Shown here in pieces: positions 10,866 through 24,601 of a stretch of 64,000 nucleotides of DNA. Made by a program: the position numbers and the translations under genes. This DNA is from Halopseudomonas bauzanensis. GTDB taxonomy: Bacteria > Pseudomonadota > Gammaproteobacteria > Pseudomonadales > Pseudomonadaceae. Where the stretch lies: positions 1 through 64,000 of the forward strand of contig NZ_FOUA01000009.1 of NCBI RefSeq assembly GCF_900114735.1, given 5' to 3'. Each line of letters opens with the position of its first letter. Positions within the stretch are counted from its first letter, which is position 1. The notes below the pieces were generated by a model. The model was not told where the DNA came from and did not search any database. It worked only from the letters and a program-made list of their open reading frames with translations.

Positions 10866-10910
10866 AACCGCCGCCCGGCCAGTTAATTGGTCGGGTGGTT
10901 GATTTTTTTA
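10866..10910 (+). terminator. Terminator-like hairpin between rpmJ and rpsM
   Basis: AACCGCCGCCCGGCCA pairs, with a small bulge, with TGGTCGGGTGGTT across a short AT loop and is followed by GATTTTTTT. It separates the spc block from the alpha block, which starts 89 nt further on. Confidence 0.75.
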
Positions 10911-10998
10911 TATGTTAGCGCTACCCTACTGCACCCTTTTTCACGCAACCTTGTTACGTTTGGGTTGAGTCAGGTAGCTGTCAGACGGAGTAATTTGG

Positions 10999-11355
10999 AT
11001 GGCCCGTATTGCAGGCGTCAACATCCCGGATAACAAGCATACTGTTATCTCTCTGACCTATATCTTTGGTATCGGTCAAACCAAGGCACAGCAGATCTGT
11101 GCCGCCACTGGCATTGAGCCCAGTGCAAAAATCAAGGATCTGAGCGAGGAGCAGATTGATCTGCTGCGTAACGAGGTTGCCAAGAGTAACACCGAAGGTG
11201 ACCTGCGCCGCGCGATCAACATGAACGTCAAGCGTCTCATGGATCTTGGCTGCTATCGTGGTCTGCGTCATCGTCGTGGCCTTCCGGTCCGCGGCCAGCG
11301 CACCAAGACCAACGCTCGTACCCGTAAGGGTCCGCGCAAGCCGATCCGTAAGTAA
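10999..11355 (+). CDS. rpsM: 30S ribosomal protein S13
   Basis: 118 residues, [20 protein letters not shown] at the start and the basic tail [20 protein letters not shown]. Touches P-site tRNA and the 50S subunit. First gene of the alpha operon (S13, S11, S4, RpoA, L17). Confidence 0.98.
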   Translation: MARIAGVNIPDNKHTVISLTYIFGIGQTKAQQICAATGIEPSAKIKDLSEEQIDLLRNEVAKSNTEGDLRRAINMNVKRLMDLGCYRGLRHRRGLPVRGQRTKTNARTRKGPRKPIRK

Positions 11356-11375
11356 TCGCGAAGGAATATACAGAT

Positions 11376-11765
11376 ATGGCTAAGCCTGCTGCTCGTGTTC
11401 GTAAAAAAGTCAAAAAGACGGTGGTTGATGGTATCGCCCACGTCCACGCGTCTTTCAACAACACCATCATCACCATTACCGACCGCCAGGGCAACGCTCT
11501 GAGCTGGGCGACTTCCGGTGGTTCCGGTTTCCGTGGTTCGCGTAAAAGCACCCCGTTCGCTGCTCAGGTAGCGGCCGAGCGTGCTGGTCAGGCGGCTCTG
11601 GAATATGGTTTGAAGAACCTCGACGTTAATGTGAAGGGCCCCGGCCCGGGTCGTGAGTCCGCGATACGCGCGCTGAACTCTTGTGGTTACAAGATCAGCG
11701 GCATCACCGATGTCACCCCCATCCCACATAACGGTTGTCGCCCGCCCAAGAAGCGCCGCGTGTAA
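11376..11765 (+). CDS. rpsK: 30S ribosomal protein S11
   Basis: 129 residues; [20 protein letters not shown] and the C-terminal [16 protein letters not shown] are diagnostic. Part of the 30S platform at the E-site. Confidence 0.98.
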   Translation: MAKPAARVRKKVKKTVVDGIAHVHASFNNTIITITDRQGNALSWATSGGSGFRGSRKSTPFAAQVAAERAGQAALEYGLKNLDVNVKGPGPGRESAIRALNSCGYKISGITDVTPIPHNGCRPPKKRRV

Positions 11766-11780
11766 TCAGGAGACGGTTAA

Positions 11781-12401
11781 ATGGCTAGATATATTGGTCC
11801 CAAATGTAAGCTGTCTCGTCGCGAAGGCACTGATCTGTTCCTCAAGAGCGGCGTACGCGCTCTTGATTCCAAGTGCAAGCTGGAGAGTCCTCCTGGCGTG
11901 CATGGTCAGCGTCGCGGCCGTCTCTCCGAGTACGGCACTCAATTGCGCGAGAAGCAAAAAGTTCGTCGTATCTACGGTGTACTCGAGCGTCAGTTCAGCA
12001 ACTACTACAAGGAAGCTGCCCGTCTGAAGGGTGCTACCGGCGAGAACCTGCTGCAACTGCTCGAGCGTCGTCTGGATAACGTTGTATACCGTATGGGTTT
12101 TGGCGCAACACGTGCCGAAGCTCGTCAGTTGGTTTCCCACAAGGCCATCAGTGTCAACGGCAAGACCGTGAACATTGCGTCCTACCTGGTTTCCCCGGGT
12201 GATGTGGTTGCCGTTCGTGAGAAGGCCAAGAACCAGCTGCGCATCAACGGCTCGCTGGATCTGGCTGCCCAACGCGGCCAGGCAGAATGGCTGGAAGTAG
12301 ACGCTGCCAAGAAGGAAGGTGTCTTCAAGAGCCTGCCCGCACGGAGTGATCTGTACGCCGACATCAACGAGAACTTGATCGTCGAGCTTTACTCCAAGTA
12401 A
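11781..12401 (+). CDS. rpsD: 30S ribosomal protein S4
   Basis: 206 residues. [20 protein letters not shown] and the S4 RNA-binding domain at about 95-155 ([20 protein letters not shown]). S4 nucleates 30S assembly and represses the alpha operon in E. coli. The N-terminus has only two of the zinc cysteines, i.e. the zinc-free type. Confidence 0.98.
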   Translation: MARYIGPKCKLSRREGTDLFLKSGVRALDSKCKLESPPGVHGQRRGRLSEYGTQLREKQKVRRIYGVLERQFSNYYKEAARLKGATGENLLQLLERRLDNVVYRMGFGATRAEARQLVSHKAISVNGKTVNIASYLVSPGDVVAVREKAKNQLRINGSLDLAAQRGQAEWLEVDAAKKEGVFKSLPARSDLYADINENLIVELYSK

Positions 12402-12427
12402 GCGATAGTCAGCAAAAGGTGCCTTTC

Positions 12428-13429
12428 ATGCAAAATTCGGTTGCCGAGTTTCTTACACCACGTCATATCGACGTTCAAGAAACCTCGTCCACTCGCGCCA
12501 AGATCACTCTTGAGCCGCTGGAACGTGGTTTTGGTCATACCCTGGGCAATGCGCTGCGTCGCATCCTGCTCTCGTCCATGCCCGGTTGTGCCGTGGTTGA
12601 GGCGGAAATCGATGGCGTTTTGCATGAGTACAGCGCCATCGAAGGCGTCCAGGAAGATGTCATCGAGATCCTGCTCAACCTGAAAGGTGTAGCGATCAAG
12701 ATGCATGGTCGTGATCACGTCACCCTGACCCTCTCCAAGAAGGGCCCGGGTGCGGTCACCGCTGGCGACATTCAGCTGGACCACGATGTGGAGATCATCA
12801 ACCCTGATCACCACATCGCCACGCTGTCGGACAACGGCGTCCTGAACATGAAGTTGACTGTTGCGCGTGGTCGTGGCTATGAGCCTGCCGATGCGCGTCA
12901 GTCGGACGAAGACGAAAGCCGTTCCATCGGCCGCCTGCAGCTCGATGCTACCTACACCCCGGTTCTCCGTGTGGCGTACGTGGTCGAGAGCGCTCGGGTC
13001 GAGCAGCGTACCAACCTGGACAAACTGGTCATTGACCTGGAAACCAATGGTACGCTGGATCCGGAAGAAGCTATTCGTCGCGCCGCGACCATTCTGCAGC
13101 ATCAGCTGGCCGCCTTCGTTGATCTGAAGGGCGACCAGGAGCCTGTAGTGGAACAGCAGGAAGATGAGATCGACCCGATCCTGCTGCGCCCGGTTGACGA
13201 CCTGGAGCTGACTGTTCGTTCGGCCAACTGTCTGAAGGCTGAAAACATTTACTATATTGGCGATCTGATCCAGCGTACCGAAGTGGAACTGCTGAAGACT
13301 CCGAACCTGGGCAAGAAATCCCTGACTGAAATCAAGGATGTTCTGGCTTCGCGTGGTCTGTCACTGGGTATGCGTCTGGACAACTGGCCGCCTGCAAGCT
13401 TGAAGAAGGACGACAAGGTTACGGCCTGA
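12428..13429 (+). CDS. rpoA: RNA polymerase alpha subunit
   Basis: 333 residues from the ATG at 12428; an in-frame GTG three codons upstream is possible, but 333 residues is the pseudomonad length. Alpha-NTD (about 1-235) contains the dimerisation block [20 protein letters not shown]. The alpha-CTD (250-333) has the DNA-binding helices [19 protein letters not shown] and [16 protein letters not shown]. Scaffold for polymerase assembly and contact point for activators. Confidence 0.98.
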   Translation: MQNSVAEFLTPRHIDVQETSSTRAKITLEPLERGFGHTLGNALRRILLSSMPGCAVVEAEIDGVLHEYSAIEGVQEDVIEILLNLKGVAIKMHGRDHVTLTLSKKGPGAVTAGDIQLDHDVEIINPDHHIATLSDNGVLNMKLTVARGRGYEPADARQSDEDESRSIGRLQLDATYTPVLRVAYVVESARVEQRTNLDKLVIDLETNGTLDPEEAIRRAATILQHQLAAFVDLKGDQEPVVEQQEDEIDPILLRPVDDLELTVRSANCLKAENIYYIGDLIQRTEVELLKTPNLGKKSLTEIKDVLASRGLSLGMRLDNWPPASLKKDDKVTA

Positions 13430-13454
13430 TCGTCTGACACCGAGGAATTGAGAG

Positions 13455-13838
13455 ATGCGTCATCGTAAAAGTGGTCGTCACCTGAGTCGGACCAGCTCGC
13501 ACCGCAAGGCCATGTTCCAGAACATGGCGGTGTCGCTGTTCGAGAATGAACTGATCAAAACCACTCTGCCCAAGGCCAAGGAATTGCGCCGTGTTGCAGA
13601 GCCGCTGATCACCCTGGCGAAAGAAGATACCGTAGCCAATCGCCGTCTGGCCTTTGACCGCACCCGCAGCAAAGAAGCTGTAGGTAAGCTGTTCAACGAC
13701 CTGGGCAAGCGCTACGCAGACCGTCCCGGCGGCTATGTACGTATCCTGAAGTGCGGTTTCCGCGCTGGTGATGCGGCACCCATGGCCTACGTGGAACTGG
13801 TTGACCGCCCTGAGCTGGCTGCTGCTTCCGAAGAGTAA
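13455..13838 (+). CDS. rplQ: 50S ribosomal protein L17
   Basis: 127 residues. [20 protein letters not shown] and the C-terminal [20 protein letters not shown] are diagnostic. Last gene of the ribosomal block, followed by a strong terminator. Confidence 0.98.
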   Translation: MRHRKSGRHLSRTSSHRKAMFQNMAVSLFENELIKTTLPKAKELRRVAEPLITLAKEDTVANRRLAFDRTRSKEAVGKLFNDLGKRYADRPGGYVRILKCGFRAGDAAPMAYVELVDRPELAAASEE

Positions 13839-13855
13839 GTAGCGGGTAGTTCAAG

Positions 13856-13884
13856 AAAAACCGGGCTTTGGCCCGGTTTTTTTA
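13856..13884 (+). terminator. Rho-independent terminator of the alpha operon
   Basis: AAAAACCGGGC-TTTG-GCCCGGTTTTTTT: a perfect stem with a long T tract 18 nt after rplQ. Confidence 0.92.
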
Positions 13885-14057
13885 TATCTGCGATTTGCTG
13901 TGGCTTCCCTGTCAGTTACGCCGCACCGTTAATATGTAAATCCTATCGTTTGGTTTGAGCCAACTCATTGGTTCTATTTCTGCTGACTCCTTATCATTGC
14001 CCCAACGCCACCGGTTCCACCCGCTGGCCGCCGAATTGATCCAGGAGAGAGAGCACT

Positions 14058-15518
14058 ATGACCGACAAACCAAAACTCACCACCGTGGCCGGTGCACCGG
14101 TATCTGAAAACCAGAACGTGATGACGGCAGGACCCCGCGGCCCGATGTTGCTGCAGGATGTCTGGTTTCTGGAAAAACTGGCACATTTCGACCGTGAAGT
14201 GATTCCTGAGCGCCGCATGCACGCCAAGGGCTCCGGGGCTTTCGGTGAGTTCGTGGTGACCCATGACATCACTCAATACACCAAAGCGCGGATCTTTGCC
14301 GAGGTCGGCAAGAAAACCCCGATGTTCGCCCGCTTCTCCACGGTGGCCGGCGAGCGTGGTGCAGCTGATGCCGAGCGTGATATCCGCGGCGCGGCGCTGA
14401 AGTTCTATACCGAACAGGGTAACTGGGACCTGGTGGGCAACAATACCCCGGTGTTCTTCTTCCGCGACCCGCTGAAATTCCCCGACCTGAACCATGCGGT
14501 CAAGCGCGACCCGCGTACCAACATGCGCAACGCCAACAACAACTGGGACTTCTGGACCGGTCTGCCTGAAGCACTGCACCAGATCACCTATGTGATGGGT
14601 GACCGCGGTATTCCCGCCGGCTACCGCCATATGCATCTGTTCGGTTCGCATACCTACAGTTTCATCAGTGCGGACAATCAACGCTACTGGGTCAAATTCC
14701 ACTTCAAGACCCAGCAGGGCATCAAGAACCTGACCGACGAGCAAGCCGCTGCGGTGGTGGCCGGGGACCGCGAAAGCTCTCAGCGCGACCTGTACGAAGC
14801 GATCGAGAACAGCGACTTCCCGCGCTGGACCCTGTACGTGCAGATCATGCCGGAGACCGATGCGGCATCCTACGGCTTCCACCCGTTCGATCTGACCAAG
14901 GTCTGGTCGAAGCAGGACTACCCGCTGATCGAAGTGGGTTACATGGAGCTGAACCGCAACCCGGACAACTACTTCCAGGACGTGGAGCAGGCGGCCTTTA
15001 CTCCGGCCAATGTGGTACCGGGCATCAGCTTTTCACCGGACCGTATGTTGCAGGGGCGTCTGTTCTCCTACGGCGATGCGCAGCGCTACCGGCTGGGCGT
15101 GAACCATCACCAGATCCCGGTGAATGCGCCCCGTTGCCCGGTGCACAGCTACCATCGTGATGGTGCCATGCGGGTCGATGGCAACCAGGGCAGCCGCCTG
15201 CACTACGAGCCGAACACCTACGGTGAATGGCAGGAGCAGCCTGATTTCAGCGAGCCGCCGATGGCGCTGGAAGGTGCCGCAGCCCGCTATGATTTCCGCG
15301 CTGACGATGCCGACTACTTCACCCAACCGGGCAATCTGTTCCGTCTGATGTCGGCTGAAGAGCAGCAGCGGCTGTTCCAGAACACCGCACGGGCCATGAA
15401 TGGGGTGGAGCGTCATATCATGATTCGCCACATCACCCACTGCTACAAGGCCGATCCGGCTTATGGCAAGGGGATTGCGGCAGCGCTGGGTGTGCCGATG
15501 TCGGAAGTGCCGGTCTGA
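14058..15518 (+). CDS. katA: Monofunctional haem catalase
   Basis: Disproportionates H2O2 to water and oxygen. 486 residues, the size of small-subunit (clade 3) catalases such as Pseudomonas KatA. Distal histidine His55 in [10 protein letters not shown], distal asparagine Asn128 in [10 protein letters not shown], and the haem-ligand Tyr338 in [15 protein letters not shown]. No signal peptide, so cytoplasmic. RBS AGGAGAGAG precedes the ATG. Standing directly after the alpha operon is the usual katA position in pseudomonads; the bacterioferritin gene that often follows is absent here. An OxyR site was not identified in the 173-nt upstream gap. Confidence 0.96.
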   Translation: MTDKPKLTTVAGAPVSENQNVMTAGPRGPMLLQDVWFLEKLAHFDREVIPERRMHAKGSGAFGEFVVTHDITQYTKARIFAEVGKKTPMFARFSTVAGERGAADAERDIRGAALKFYTEQGNWDLVGNNTPVFFFRDPLKFPDLNHAVKRDPRTNMRNANNNWDFWTGLPEALHQITYVMGDRGIPAGYRHMHLFGSHTYSFISADNQRYWVKFHFKTQQGIKNLTDEQAAAVVAGDRESSQRDLYEAIENSDFPRWTLYVQIMPETDAASYGFHPFDLTKVWSKQDYPLIEVGYMELNRNPDNYFQDVEQAAFTPANVVPGISFSPDRMLQGRLFSYGDAQRYRLGVNHHQIPVNAPRCPVHSYHRDGAMRVDGNQGSRLHYEPNTYGEWQEQPDFSEPPMALEGAAARYDFRADDADYFTQPGNLFRLMSAEEQQRLFQNTARAMNGVERHIMIRHITHCYKADPAYGKGIAAALGVPMSEVPV

Positions 15519-15540
15519 TAACGACCGCTAGTTGGAAGCA

Positions 15541-15573
15541 GCCCGCGACGAGGTATTAGTCGCGGGCTTTTTG
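15541..15573 (+). terminator. Rho-independent terminator after katA
   Basis: GCCCGCGAC pairs perfectly with GTCGCGGGC and is followed by TTTTT, 22 nt after the katA stop. Confidence 0.9.
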
Positions 15574-15656
15574 CAGCTGGAGGAAGGGTTATGCAAGGAA
15601 GGAGGCGGCCCAGCCCTGCGGGCCGACTCCTGCTGGTATTCCGTTAGCTGGTCCGA

Positions 15657-16430
15657 TCAGAACGCCGGAACCACAGCGCCCTGGTATTTATCCTCAATGA
15701 ACTCTCTCACTTCGTTGCTGTGCAGCGCCTTTACCAGCTTCTGCACGGCTTCGTTCTCGGCATCCTGCGCGCGGGTCACCAGGATATTGGCGTAAGGAGA
15801 GTCGTCACCCTCGATGGCCAGTGCATCGCTGGTGGGGTTCAAGCCGGCTTCCAGAGCGTAGTTGGTATTGATCAGCGCCAGGTCCACCTGATCGAGGACG
15901 CGCGGCAGGGTAGCGGCTTCCAGCTCGCGGATACGTACCTTGTTCGGGTTGCCTTCAATATCGCGCGGGGTGGCGAGGATATTGCTCTTGTCCTTCAGGG
16001 TGATCACGCCGGCCTTGTCCAGCAGCAGCAGCGCGCGGCCGCCATTGGTGGCGTCGTTGGGGATAGCGATGGTGGCGCGGTCGTTGATTTCGTCCAGGGA
16101 TTTCAGCTTGCTGGAGTAGATGCCGAAGGGCTCTACATGCACGTTGGCGACGCTGACCAGATCGGTGCCACGGCCCTTGTTGAACTCATCCAGATAGGGC
16201 TTGTGCTGGAAGAAGTTGGCATCCAGACGGCCTTCGGCAACCTGCAGGTTGGGCTGCACGTAATCGGTAAAGACCTTGATATCGAGCTCAACGCCTTCAC
16301 TGGCCAGCGCGGGTTTGACGAACTCGAGGATCTCGGCGTGGGGAACGGCAGTGGCGGCGATGCTCAGCTTGTCTGCCGCATGGGCACCGAAGGCAGTGGA
16401 CAGGGCCAGAACAGCAAGAATCTTCTTCAT
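15657..16430 (-). CDS. metQ: Methionine ABC transporter substrate-binding protein
   Basis: 257 residues, NlpA/MetQ family. A signal peptide (about 1-18, cleavage at AHA-AD) without a lipobox cysteine suggests a soluble periplasmic binder rather than the lipoprotein of E. coli. Conserved blocks: AATAVPHAEILEFVKPAL, DANFFQHKPYLDEFNK and EPFGIYS. Delivers D/L-methionine to MetNI. Last gene of metN-metI-metQ. Confidence 0.94.
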   Translation of the reverse strand: MKKILAVLALSTAFGAHAADKLSIAATAVPHAEILEFVKPALASEGVELDIKVFTDYVQPNLQVAEGRLDANFFQHKPYLDEFNKGRGTDLVSVANVHVEPFGIYSSKLKSLDEINDRATIAIPNDATNGGRALLLLDKAGVITLKDKSNILATPRDIEGNPNKVRIRELEAATLPRVLDQVDLALINTNYALEAGLNPTSDALAIEGDDSPYANILVTRAQDAENEAVQKLVKALHSNEVREFIEDKYQGAVVPAF

Positions 16431-16472
16431 TGGAAACTCCGAAATAGACGGGGGTGCAGGTTATCGTCCTGC

Positions 16473-17138
16473 TTATTTTCGTGAATAGTGCACAACCAGG
16501 CGGTCGCCGACACTCTGCAGAATCTGCACCAGGATCAGCAACAACACCACGGTCACTATCATGACATCAGTCTGGAATCGCTGATAGCCGTAGCGGATGG
16601 CGAGGTCGCCCAGACCACCACCGCCGACCACGCCGGCCATCGCAGTATAGGACACCAGGGTAATGGCAATGACCGTGACCGCCGCGATGATGCCCGGGCG
16701 AGCTTCGGGCAGCAGGGCTCGGGTAATGATCTGTCGGGTACTGGCGCCCATGGATTGGGTGGCCTCGATGATGCCGCGGTCGACTTCGCGCAGCGCGGTT
16801 TCCACCAGGCGAGCGAAGAAGGGGGTGGCGCCCACGACCAGCGGCGGGATGGCCCCGGCTACGCCCAGCGAGGTGCCGGTGATCAGCTTGGTCACGGGAA
16901 TCATCACGATCAGCAGAATGATGAACGGCAACGAACGCAGCGCGTTGACGACCAGTGACAGCACTGCATACAGGCCGTTGCGCTGGAACATCTGCCGCGG
17001 GCCGGTGAGAAACAGCAGGATGCCCAGCGGCAGGCCGAACAGCACGGTGAAGAACAACGAGCCGCCGAGCATCAGCAGCGTGTCCAGGGTGGCGATCCAG
17101 ATGTCATACCAGTCGATATTGGTGAACAGTTCGCTCAT
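16473..17138 (-). CDS. metI: Methionine ABC transporter permease
   Basis: 221 residues with five membrane segments and the permease coupling motif around [20 protein letters not shown] (EAA loop). Its ATG overlaps the metN stop by 4 bases. Forms the membrane channel of the MetNIQ importer. Confidence 0.95.
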   Translation of the reverse strand: MSELFTNIDWYDIWIATLDTLLMLGGSLFFTVLFGLPLGILLFLTGPRQMFQRNGLYAVLSLVVNALRSLPFIILLIVMIPVTKLITGTSLGVAGAIPPLVVGATPFFARLVETALREVDRGIIEATQSMGASTRQIITRALLPEARPGIIAAVTVIAITLVSYTAMAGVVGGGGLGDLAIRYGYQRFQTDVMIVTVVLLLILVQILQSVGDRLVVHYSRK

Positions 17139-18139
17139 CCGCGTAATACCTCAACATGTACTTCGGCTGCGTTCAGTTGCGCCATGGCCGCGTCTACATC
17201 GCCGCCAATCAGCGCCAGGGTGAGCTGGCCGCAGGGTTCATCACGGATGCGGTCGATGCGTCCGGCAAGAATGCTGTAATCCACTCCAGTGGCCCGGGCT
17301 ACCCGGCCGAGCAGGGGAGCGAAGGTGGCTTCACCCAGGAAGGTCAGGCGCAGAATGCGGCCCGGCACGTGGGCGAAGTCCTCGGCTTGGTCTTCATCGC
17401 TCTCATCATCGAAAACGAAGCTGCGGGTGGTCGGGTGCTGGGGGTGCAGGAAGACATCGCTGACCTTGCCCTGCTCGACGATGTGCCCGCCATCCATGAC
17501 CGCTACCTGATCGCAGACCCGGCGGATCACGTCCATCTCATGGGTGATCAGCACTATGGTCAGCTTCAGCTCCTGGTTGATTTCAGCCAGCAACTGCAGC
17601 ACCTGCCGGGTGGTATGCGGGTCCAGGGCGCTGGTGGCTTCATCGCACAGCAGAATGCTCGGCTCGGTGGCCAGGGCGCGGGCGATGCCGACCCGCTGCT
17701 TCTGGCCACCGGACAGCTGCGCCGGATATTTATCGGCATGGTCACTGAGGCCGACTCGGGCCAGCAAGGACTTGACCCGCGCAGCGACCTGCCGGCGATC
17801 GGCAATACCGGCCAGGCGCAATGGCAAGGCCACATTATCCGCAACGGTTGCCGAGGACAGCAGATTGAAATGCTGGAAGATCATGCCCACCCGCTGGCGG
17901 AAGCGCCGCAGGCCCTGGGCATCCAGCGCGGTGATATCTTCGCCAGTCACGATGATGCGACCGCTGCTGGGTTCTTCCAGGCGGTTGATCAGTCGCAACA
18001 GCGTGCTCTTGCCCGCGCCGGAATGACCGATGATGCCGAATACCTGGCCGGCCTCGATGCTCAGGTCGGTGGCATGCAGGGCGGGAATGTCCTGGTTGCC
18101 TACCCGGTAGGCCTTGGTTACCTGCTGAAATTCAATCAC
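17135..18139 (-). CDS. metN: Methionine ABC transporter ATP-binding protein
   Basis: 334 residues, starting with GTG at 18139 ([13 protein letters not shown] is the usual N-terminus). Walker [10 protein letters not shown] around 37-45, signature [15 protein letters not shown], Walker [14 protein letters not shown]-loop ITHEMD. The C-terminal 90 residues form the ACT-like NIL domain that senses methionine and trans-inhibits transport. It lies only 54 nt after uvrA on the same strand, so a promoter would have to sit in that gap or inside uvrA. No S-box or other riboswitch was seen. Confidence 0.95.
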   Translation of the reverse strand: MIEFQQVTKAYRVGNQDIPALHATDLSIEAGQVFGIIGHSGAGKSTLLRLINRLEEPSSGRIIVTGEDITALDAQGLRRFRQRVGMIFQHFNLLSSATVADNVALPLRLAGIADRRQVAARVKSLLARVGLSDHADKYPAQLSGGQKQRVGIARALATEPSILLCDEATSALDPHTTRQVLQLLAEINQELKLTIVLITHEMDVIRRVCDQVAVMDGGHIVEQGKVSDVFLHPQHPTTRSFVFDDESDEDQAEDFAHVPGRILRLTFLGEATFAPLLGRVARATGVDYSILAGRIDRIRDEPCGQLTLALIGGDVDAAMAQLNAAEVHVEVLRG

Positions 18140-18193
18140 GTCTCTGTTCGCCGGAAATTGTGAGGATGACCGGAAATACCCATGGCACTGCCA

Positions 18194-21031
<2,838 letters not shown>

Positions 21032-21231
21032 AGCAGATTACCCGCAGCCAGCAAAGCTCGACAGTATACGTGTTTCGGGGTAGTCCCCGCAAAAATCGCC
21101 GGCCGAAAGGTCATCCACCCTATTGCCATCGGGGTGCGTCATAAGGTCATCGCCGGATCGGCATGCGACTCCTGTTTCGACCGCTCAAGCATGCTAAAAT
21201 GCCGCCTTTTGTCTACCGCAGCGGAGATTCC

Positions 21232-22602
21232 ATGTACCCGGCAGATTCCATGTCGTCCGAAGAGCGCCGCGCAGCCTCGTCCCTGGCTGCGGTGTTCGCG
21301 TTCCGTATGCTCGGGCTGTTCATGGTGCTGCCGGTACTGGCAACCTACGGTCAGGACCTGGAGGGTGCCACGCCCCTGTTGATCGGCATGGCCATCGGCG
21401 CCTATGGCATCACCCAGGCGTTTCTGCAGATTCCCTTCGGCATGTTGTCGGACCGCATTGGCCGCAAGCCGGTAATCATCGGTGGTCTGCTGTTGTTCGC
21501 CCTCGGCGGCTTGGTGGCGGCGCAGGCCGACAGTGTGGTGGGCGTGATTGCCGGGCGCGTTTTGCAGGGCGCCGGTGCCATCGCTGCAGCGATCATGGCC
21601 CTGGTCGCCGATCTGACGCGCGACCAGCACCGCACCAAAGCCATGGCGATGATCGGCATGAGCATCGGCCTGTCGTTTGCCGTGGCCATGGTTGCCGGTC
21701 CGCTGATTGCCGGGGCGGCTGGTCTGGCTGGCGTGTTCTATACCACCGCCGTGCTGGCGCTGGTCGGCATTGCCCTCATCGGGCTCGTCGTGCCGACGCC
21801 AACGCAGGCGTTTCATCATCGCGACGCCGGGGTGACCCGCGGCGCGTTTCTGCCGGCCTTGAGTAACCCTGACCTGCTGCGGCTGAATTACGGCATCGCT
21901 GTGCTGCATGCCCTGTTGATGGCCTGCTTCGTGGCCATCCCGCTGGCGCTGCAGGAGCAGGCCGGGTTGCCCCGCGAAAGCCATTGGTGGGTCTATCTGA
22001 CGGCGTTGCTGTTGTCCTTCGTCGGCATGGTGCCGTTGATTATCTACGCCGAGCGTCAGCGCAAGATCAAGCGCGTGGTGCTGGGCGCTATTCTGCTGTT
22101 GGCGGCGGTGCAGCCGATGATGTGGTTGAGCACGGCGTCGCTGGCCTGGCTGGTGACCGCGATAGTGCTGTTTTTTGTCGCCTTCAACGTGCTGGAGGCG
22201 ACCCTGCCATCCTTGCTCAGCAAGATTGCCCCAGCGGGTAGCAAGGGCACGGCCATGGGCATCTATTCCACCAGCCAGTTCGCCGGCGCGGCGCTTGGTG
22301 GAGTATTGGGCGGTGCGGTATATGGCAGTTTCGGTCTGAGCGGGGTGTTCGTCTGTTGTGGACTGCTCGCGGTTTCCTGGTTTGCGATTGGTGCTACTAT
22401 GGCCGAGCCTCCTTACGTGACGAGCTATCGTTTGGCAGTGGATCCAACACTGGTCAGGGATGAAGCATTGCTTCGCAGAATACTGGACGTACCAGGAGTG
22501 GCCGAGGCAATCATCGTGGCTGAGGAAACAGCCGCTTATATCAAAGTCGATACACAGGTGCTGGATCGCGAGCAGCTGGATCGGGTCTTGCACCCGGTTT
22601 GA
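21232..22602 (+). CDS. MFS transporter with C-terminal YAM-like domain (YajR type)
   Basis: 456 residues from the ATG at 21232, chosen because GGAG stands 6 nt upstream; a 23-codon in-frame extension upstream has no ribosome-binding site. Twelve membrane segments with the MFS motif A between TM2 and TM3 (PFGMLSDRIGRKPVII). After TM12 a soluble domain of about 60 residues (from RLAVDPTLVRDEALLRRIL) resembles the ferredoxin-like YAM domain of E. coli YajR. The substrate is unknown; drug or metabolite efflux is likely. Its position before ssb and divergent from uvrA is common in pseudomonads. Confidence 0.88.
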   Translation: MYPADSMSSEERRAASSLAAVFAFRMLGLFMVLPVLATYGQDLEGATPLLIGMAIGAYGITQAFLQIPFGMLSDRIGRKPVIIGGLLLFALGGLVAAQADSVVGVIAGRVLQGAGAIAAAIMALVADLTRDQHRTKAMAMIGMSIGLSFAVAMVAGPLIAGAAGLAGVFYTTAVLALVGIALIGLVVPTPTQAFHHRDAGVTRGAFLPALSNPDLLRLNYGIAVLHALLMACFVAIPLALQEQAGLPRESHWWVYLTALLLSFVGMVPLIIYAERQRKIKRVVLGAILLLAAVQPMMWLSTASLAWLVTAIVLFFVAFNVLEATLPSLLSKIAPAGSKGTAMGIYSTSQFAGAALGGVLGGAVYGSFGLSGVFVCCGLLAVSWFAIGATMAEPPYVTSYRLAVDPTLVRDEALLRRILDVPGVAEAIIVAEETAAYIKVDTQVLDREQLDRVLHPV

Positions 22603-22630
22603 ATAAATCAGGCACCAGAGGAGAGTGAAT

Positions 22631-23128
22631 ATGGCCAGAGGCGTAAACAAAGTAATTCTGATCGGTAACGTGGGCGGCGACCCCGAAGTGCGCTACCTGC
22701 CCAACGGCAATGCGGTGGCCAACGTCACCCTGGCTACCTCCGACAGCTGGAAGGACAAACAGACCGGTCAGCAACAGGAGCGGACCGAATGGCACCGCGT
22801 GGTGTTCTTCGGCCGCCTGGCGGAAATCGTCGGTGAGTACGTGCGCAAGGGCTCCAAGCTCTATATCGAAGGCCGCCTGCAGACCCGCGAGTGGGAAAAG
22901 GACGGCGTCAAGCGTTACACCACTGAAATCGTGGTCGATATCGGCGGACAAATGCAGTTGCTCGACGGCCGTCCCCAGGGCGGCGAAGGCATGGCGCCAC
23001 GCCCGCAGCAGTCGCGCCCGGCCCCCCAGCGTCAGGCCCAGCAGCCGCAGCAACAGCAGCAACCGGCCCAGCCGCAGGCGCAGCAGATGCCGGATTACGA
23101 CAGCTTCGATGACGATATTCCGTTCTAG
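22631..23128 (+). CDS. ssb: Single-stranded DNA-binding protein
   Basis: 165 residues from the ATG at 22631 (GAGGAGAG upstream; an in-frame GTG two codons earlier is less likely). OB-fold at 1-110 ([40 protein letters not shown]). Then a Gln/Pro-rich linker with a run of five glutamines, and the acidic tip DFDDDIPF-type (DSFDDDIPF) that recruits replication and repair partners. Confidence 0.97.
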   Translation: MARGVNKVILIGNVGGDPEVRYLPNGNAVANVTLATSDSWKDKQTGQQQERTEWHRVVFFGRLAEIVGEYVRKGSKLYIEGRLQTREWEKDGVKRYTTEIVVDIGGQMQLLDGRPQGGEGMAPRPQQSRPAPQRQAQQPQQQQQPAQPQAQQMPDYDSFDDDIPF

Positions 23129-23161
23129 TCGATGTCTTGACGACGCTGAAGTAGATATATC

Positions 23162-23187
23162 AAAAGCCCTGTTTTTCAGGGCTTTTT
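23162..23187 (+). terminator. Terminator after ssb
   Basis: AAAAGCCCTG-TTTT-CAGGGCTTTTT; a T run on one side and an A run on the other make it bidirectional, serving ssb and the convergent tmm gene. Confidence 0.88.
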
Positions 23188-23215
23188 GATTGGTGGGTGC
23201 CGTTGGCGCTGTTTC

Positions 23216-24601
23216 TCAGATAGCTTTGACAGGTTGGCGAGCAGGAGCCGGAGTACTTTGCTCGTCCGGGGCCGTCAGATAGGCTTCCAGCGAATCATCT
23301 ATGGCCTCGAGCCAGCGAGTATGGTGTCGCGGAGCCACGGTGCCGGTCATCAATGAGCGGTAGGAATAATCGCGGAAGCTCATGAGATCCTCATGCTTGT
23401 GCTCTTCCCACATAAAGAACGTCTTGTTCACCCCGTCGATATCAAAGCTTGGATAATCGGTCTGATCGATCAGGGTACGCACATAGTCACCCTGGAATAC
23501 GATCATGCTTTCGTCCGTATCGAGGGTTTCTTCACGATCGCGCCACGCTTGGCTATCCCGCTGCATTGCAGCCTGGTCAGGTAATGCAATCCGGCCGAGA
23601 AGCACATCCCTTGCATACCAGGCCTGCGCATCAAACATATTGAAGGTGTACCACTGGTCCTGCATGCCGAGATAGAACAGCTTCGGATTGTTTTCCCATA
23701 CCACGCCCTGATACAGGTTCAGCGGCCACAGCCGGTTACTGGTCTTCAGTCGCAGTGATTCGTCCAGAAAGGGAAAATGGTGCAAGTAGCCGGTGCAGAG
23801 AATGATTGCATCGACCCGTCTGGATGTTCCGTCTTTAAAGTATGCGGTATTACCATCCACCTTCAGCAGCAGCGGCTTTTCTTCCCAATTGTCTGGAAAA
23901 GCGAAACCCATCGGCCGGGTGCGATAGCTGGTGGTGATGCTGCGCGCGCCGTATTTGTAACACTGTGACCCGATGTCTTCGGCAGAGTAACTGCTGCCGA
24001 CCAGCAGCACGTCCTGGCCGCGGAATTCGAGTGCATCGCGGAAGTCGTGGGCATGCAGTATGCGGCCGCTGAAACGATCGAAACCGTCGAAATCCGGCAC
24101 GTTGGGCGTAGAGAAATGTCCTGACGCGACGATGACATGATCATAGAGTTCAGTCGTGACCACATCGGACTCATGGTCATATGCCACCACAGTGAACTGC
24201 TCGCTATCTTCGTTGAATGTAATCTGGCGCACCGGGCAGTTGAAGCGGATATATCTGCGGACATCGGCTTTCTCGACGCGCCCTTTGATGTAGTCCCACA
24301 GGACCTCGCGGGGCGGGTATGAGGCGATGGGCTTGCCGAAATGCTCTTCGAAGGTGTAATCGGCGAACTCCAGGCATTCCTTCGGCCCGTTTGACCAAAG
24401 ATAACGGTACATGCTGCCGTGTACGGGTTCGCCGTGCTGATCGAGGCCGGTGCGCCAGGTGTAATTCCATAGTCCGCCCCAGTCCGCCTGTTTTTCATAA
24501 CAGACCAGTTCCGGGATCTCGCAGCCTTTTTCCTGGGCTGACTGGAAGGCACGCAGTTGCGCTAGCCCGCTTGGGCCGGCACCGATAATGGCGACTCTCA
24601 T
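23216..24601 (-). CDS. tmm: Flavin-dependent trimethylamine monooxygenase (bacterial FMO)
   Basis: Oxidises trimethylamine to trimethylamine N-oxide with NADPH and O2; some bacterial relatives also make indigo from indole. 461 residues. FAD site GAGPSG (7-12), NADPH-binding motif [13 protein letters not shown] near 205, FMO motif [13 protein letters not shown] and [11 protein letters not shown]. Long stretches match known Tmm proteins as I remember them ([38 protein letters not shown]). RBS AGGAG is 7 nt before the ATG. The downstream genes of methylamine use (tdm, gmaS, mgd) are not nearby, so the gene stands alone. Confidence 0.9.
   Translation of the reverse strand: MRVAIIGAGPSGLAQLRAFQSAQEKGCEIPELVCYEKQADWGGLWNYTWRTGLDQHGEPVHGSMYRYLWSNGPKECLEFADYTFEEHFGKPIASYPPREVLWDYIKGRVEKADVRRYIRFNCPVRQITFNEDSEQFTVVAYDHESDVVTTELYDHVIVASGHFSTPNVPDFDGFDRFSGRILHAHDFRDALEFRGQDVLLVGSSYSAEDIGSQCYKYGARSITTSYRTRPMGFAFPDNWEEKPLLLKVDGNTAYFKDGTSRRVDAIILCTGYLHHFPFLDESLRLKTSNRLWPLNLYQGVVWENNPKLFYLGMQDQWYTFNMFDAQAWYARDVLLGRIALPDQAAMQRDSQAWRDREETLDTDESMIVFQGDYVRTLIDQTDYPSFDIDGVNKTFFMWEEHKHEDLMSFRDYSYRSLMTGTVAPRHHTRWLEAIDDSLEAYLTAPDEQSTPAPARQPVKAI

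Noticed and set aside
10827-10998. A small gene or RNA between rpmJ and rpsM
   Set aside because: Only a terminator-like hairpin and a probable promoter region are visible.
21032-21231. Possible LexA/SOS box between uvrA and the MFS gene (an ACAG at about 21070)
   Set aside because: The matching CTGT at the required 8-nt spacing is missing on both strands.
22700-23130. Glutamine run in the ssb C-terminus as a frameshift or repeat artefact
   Set aside because: Gln/Pro-rich linkers are normal in pseudomonad SSB and the acidic tip is intact in frame.
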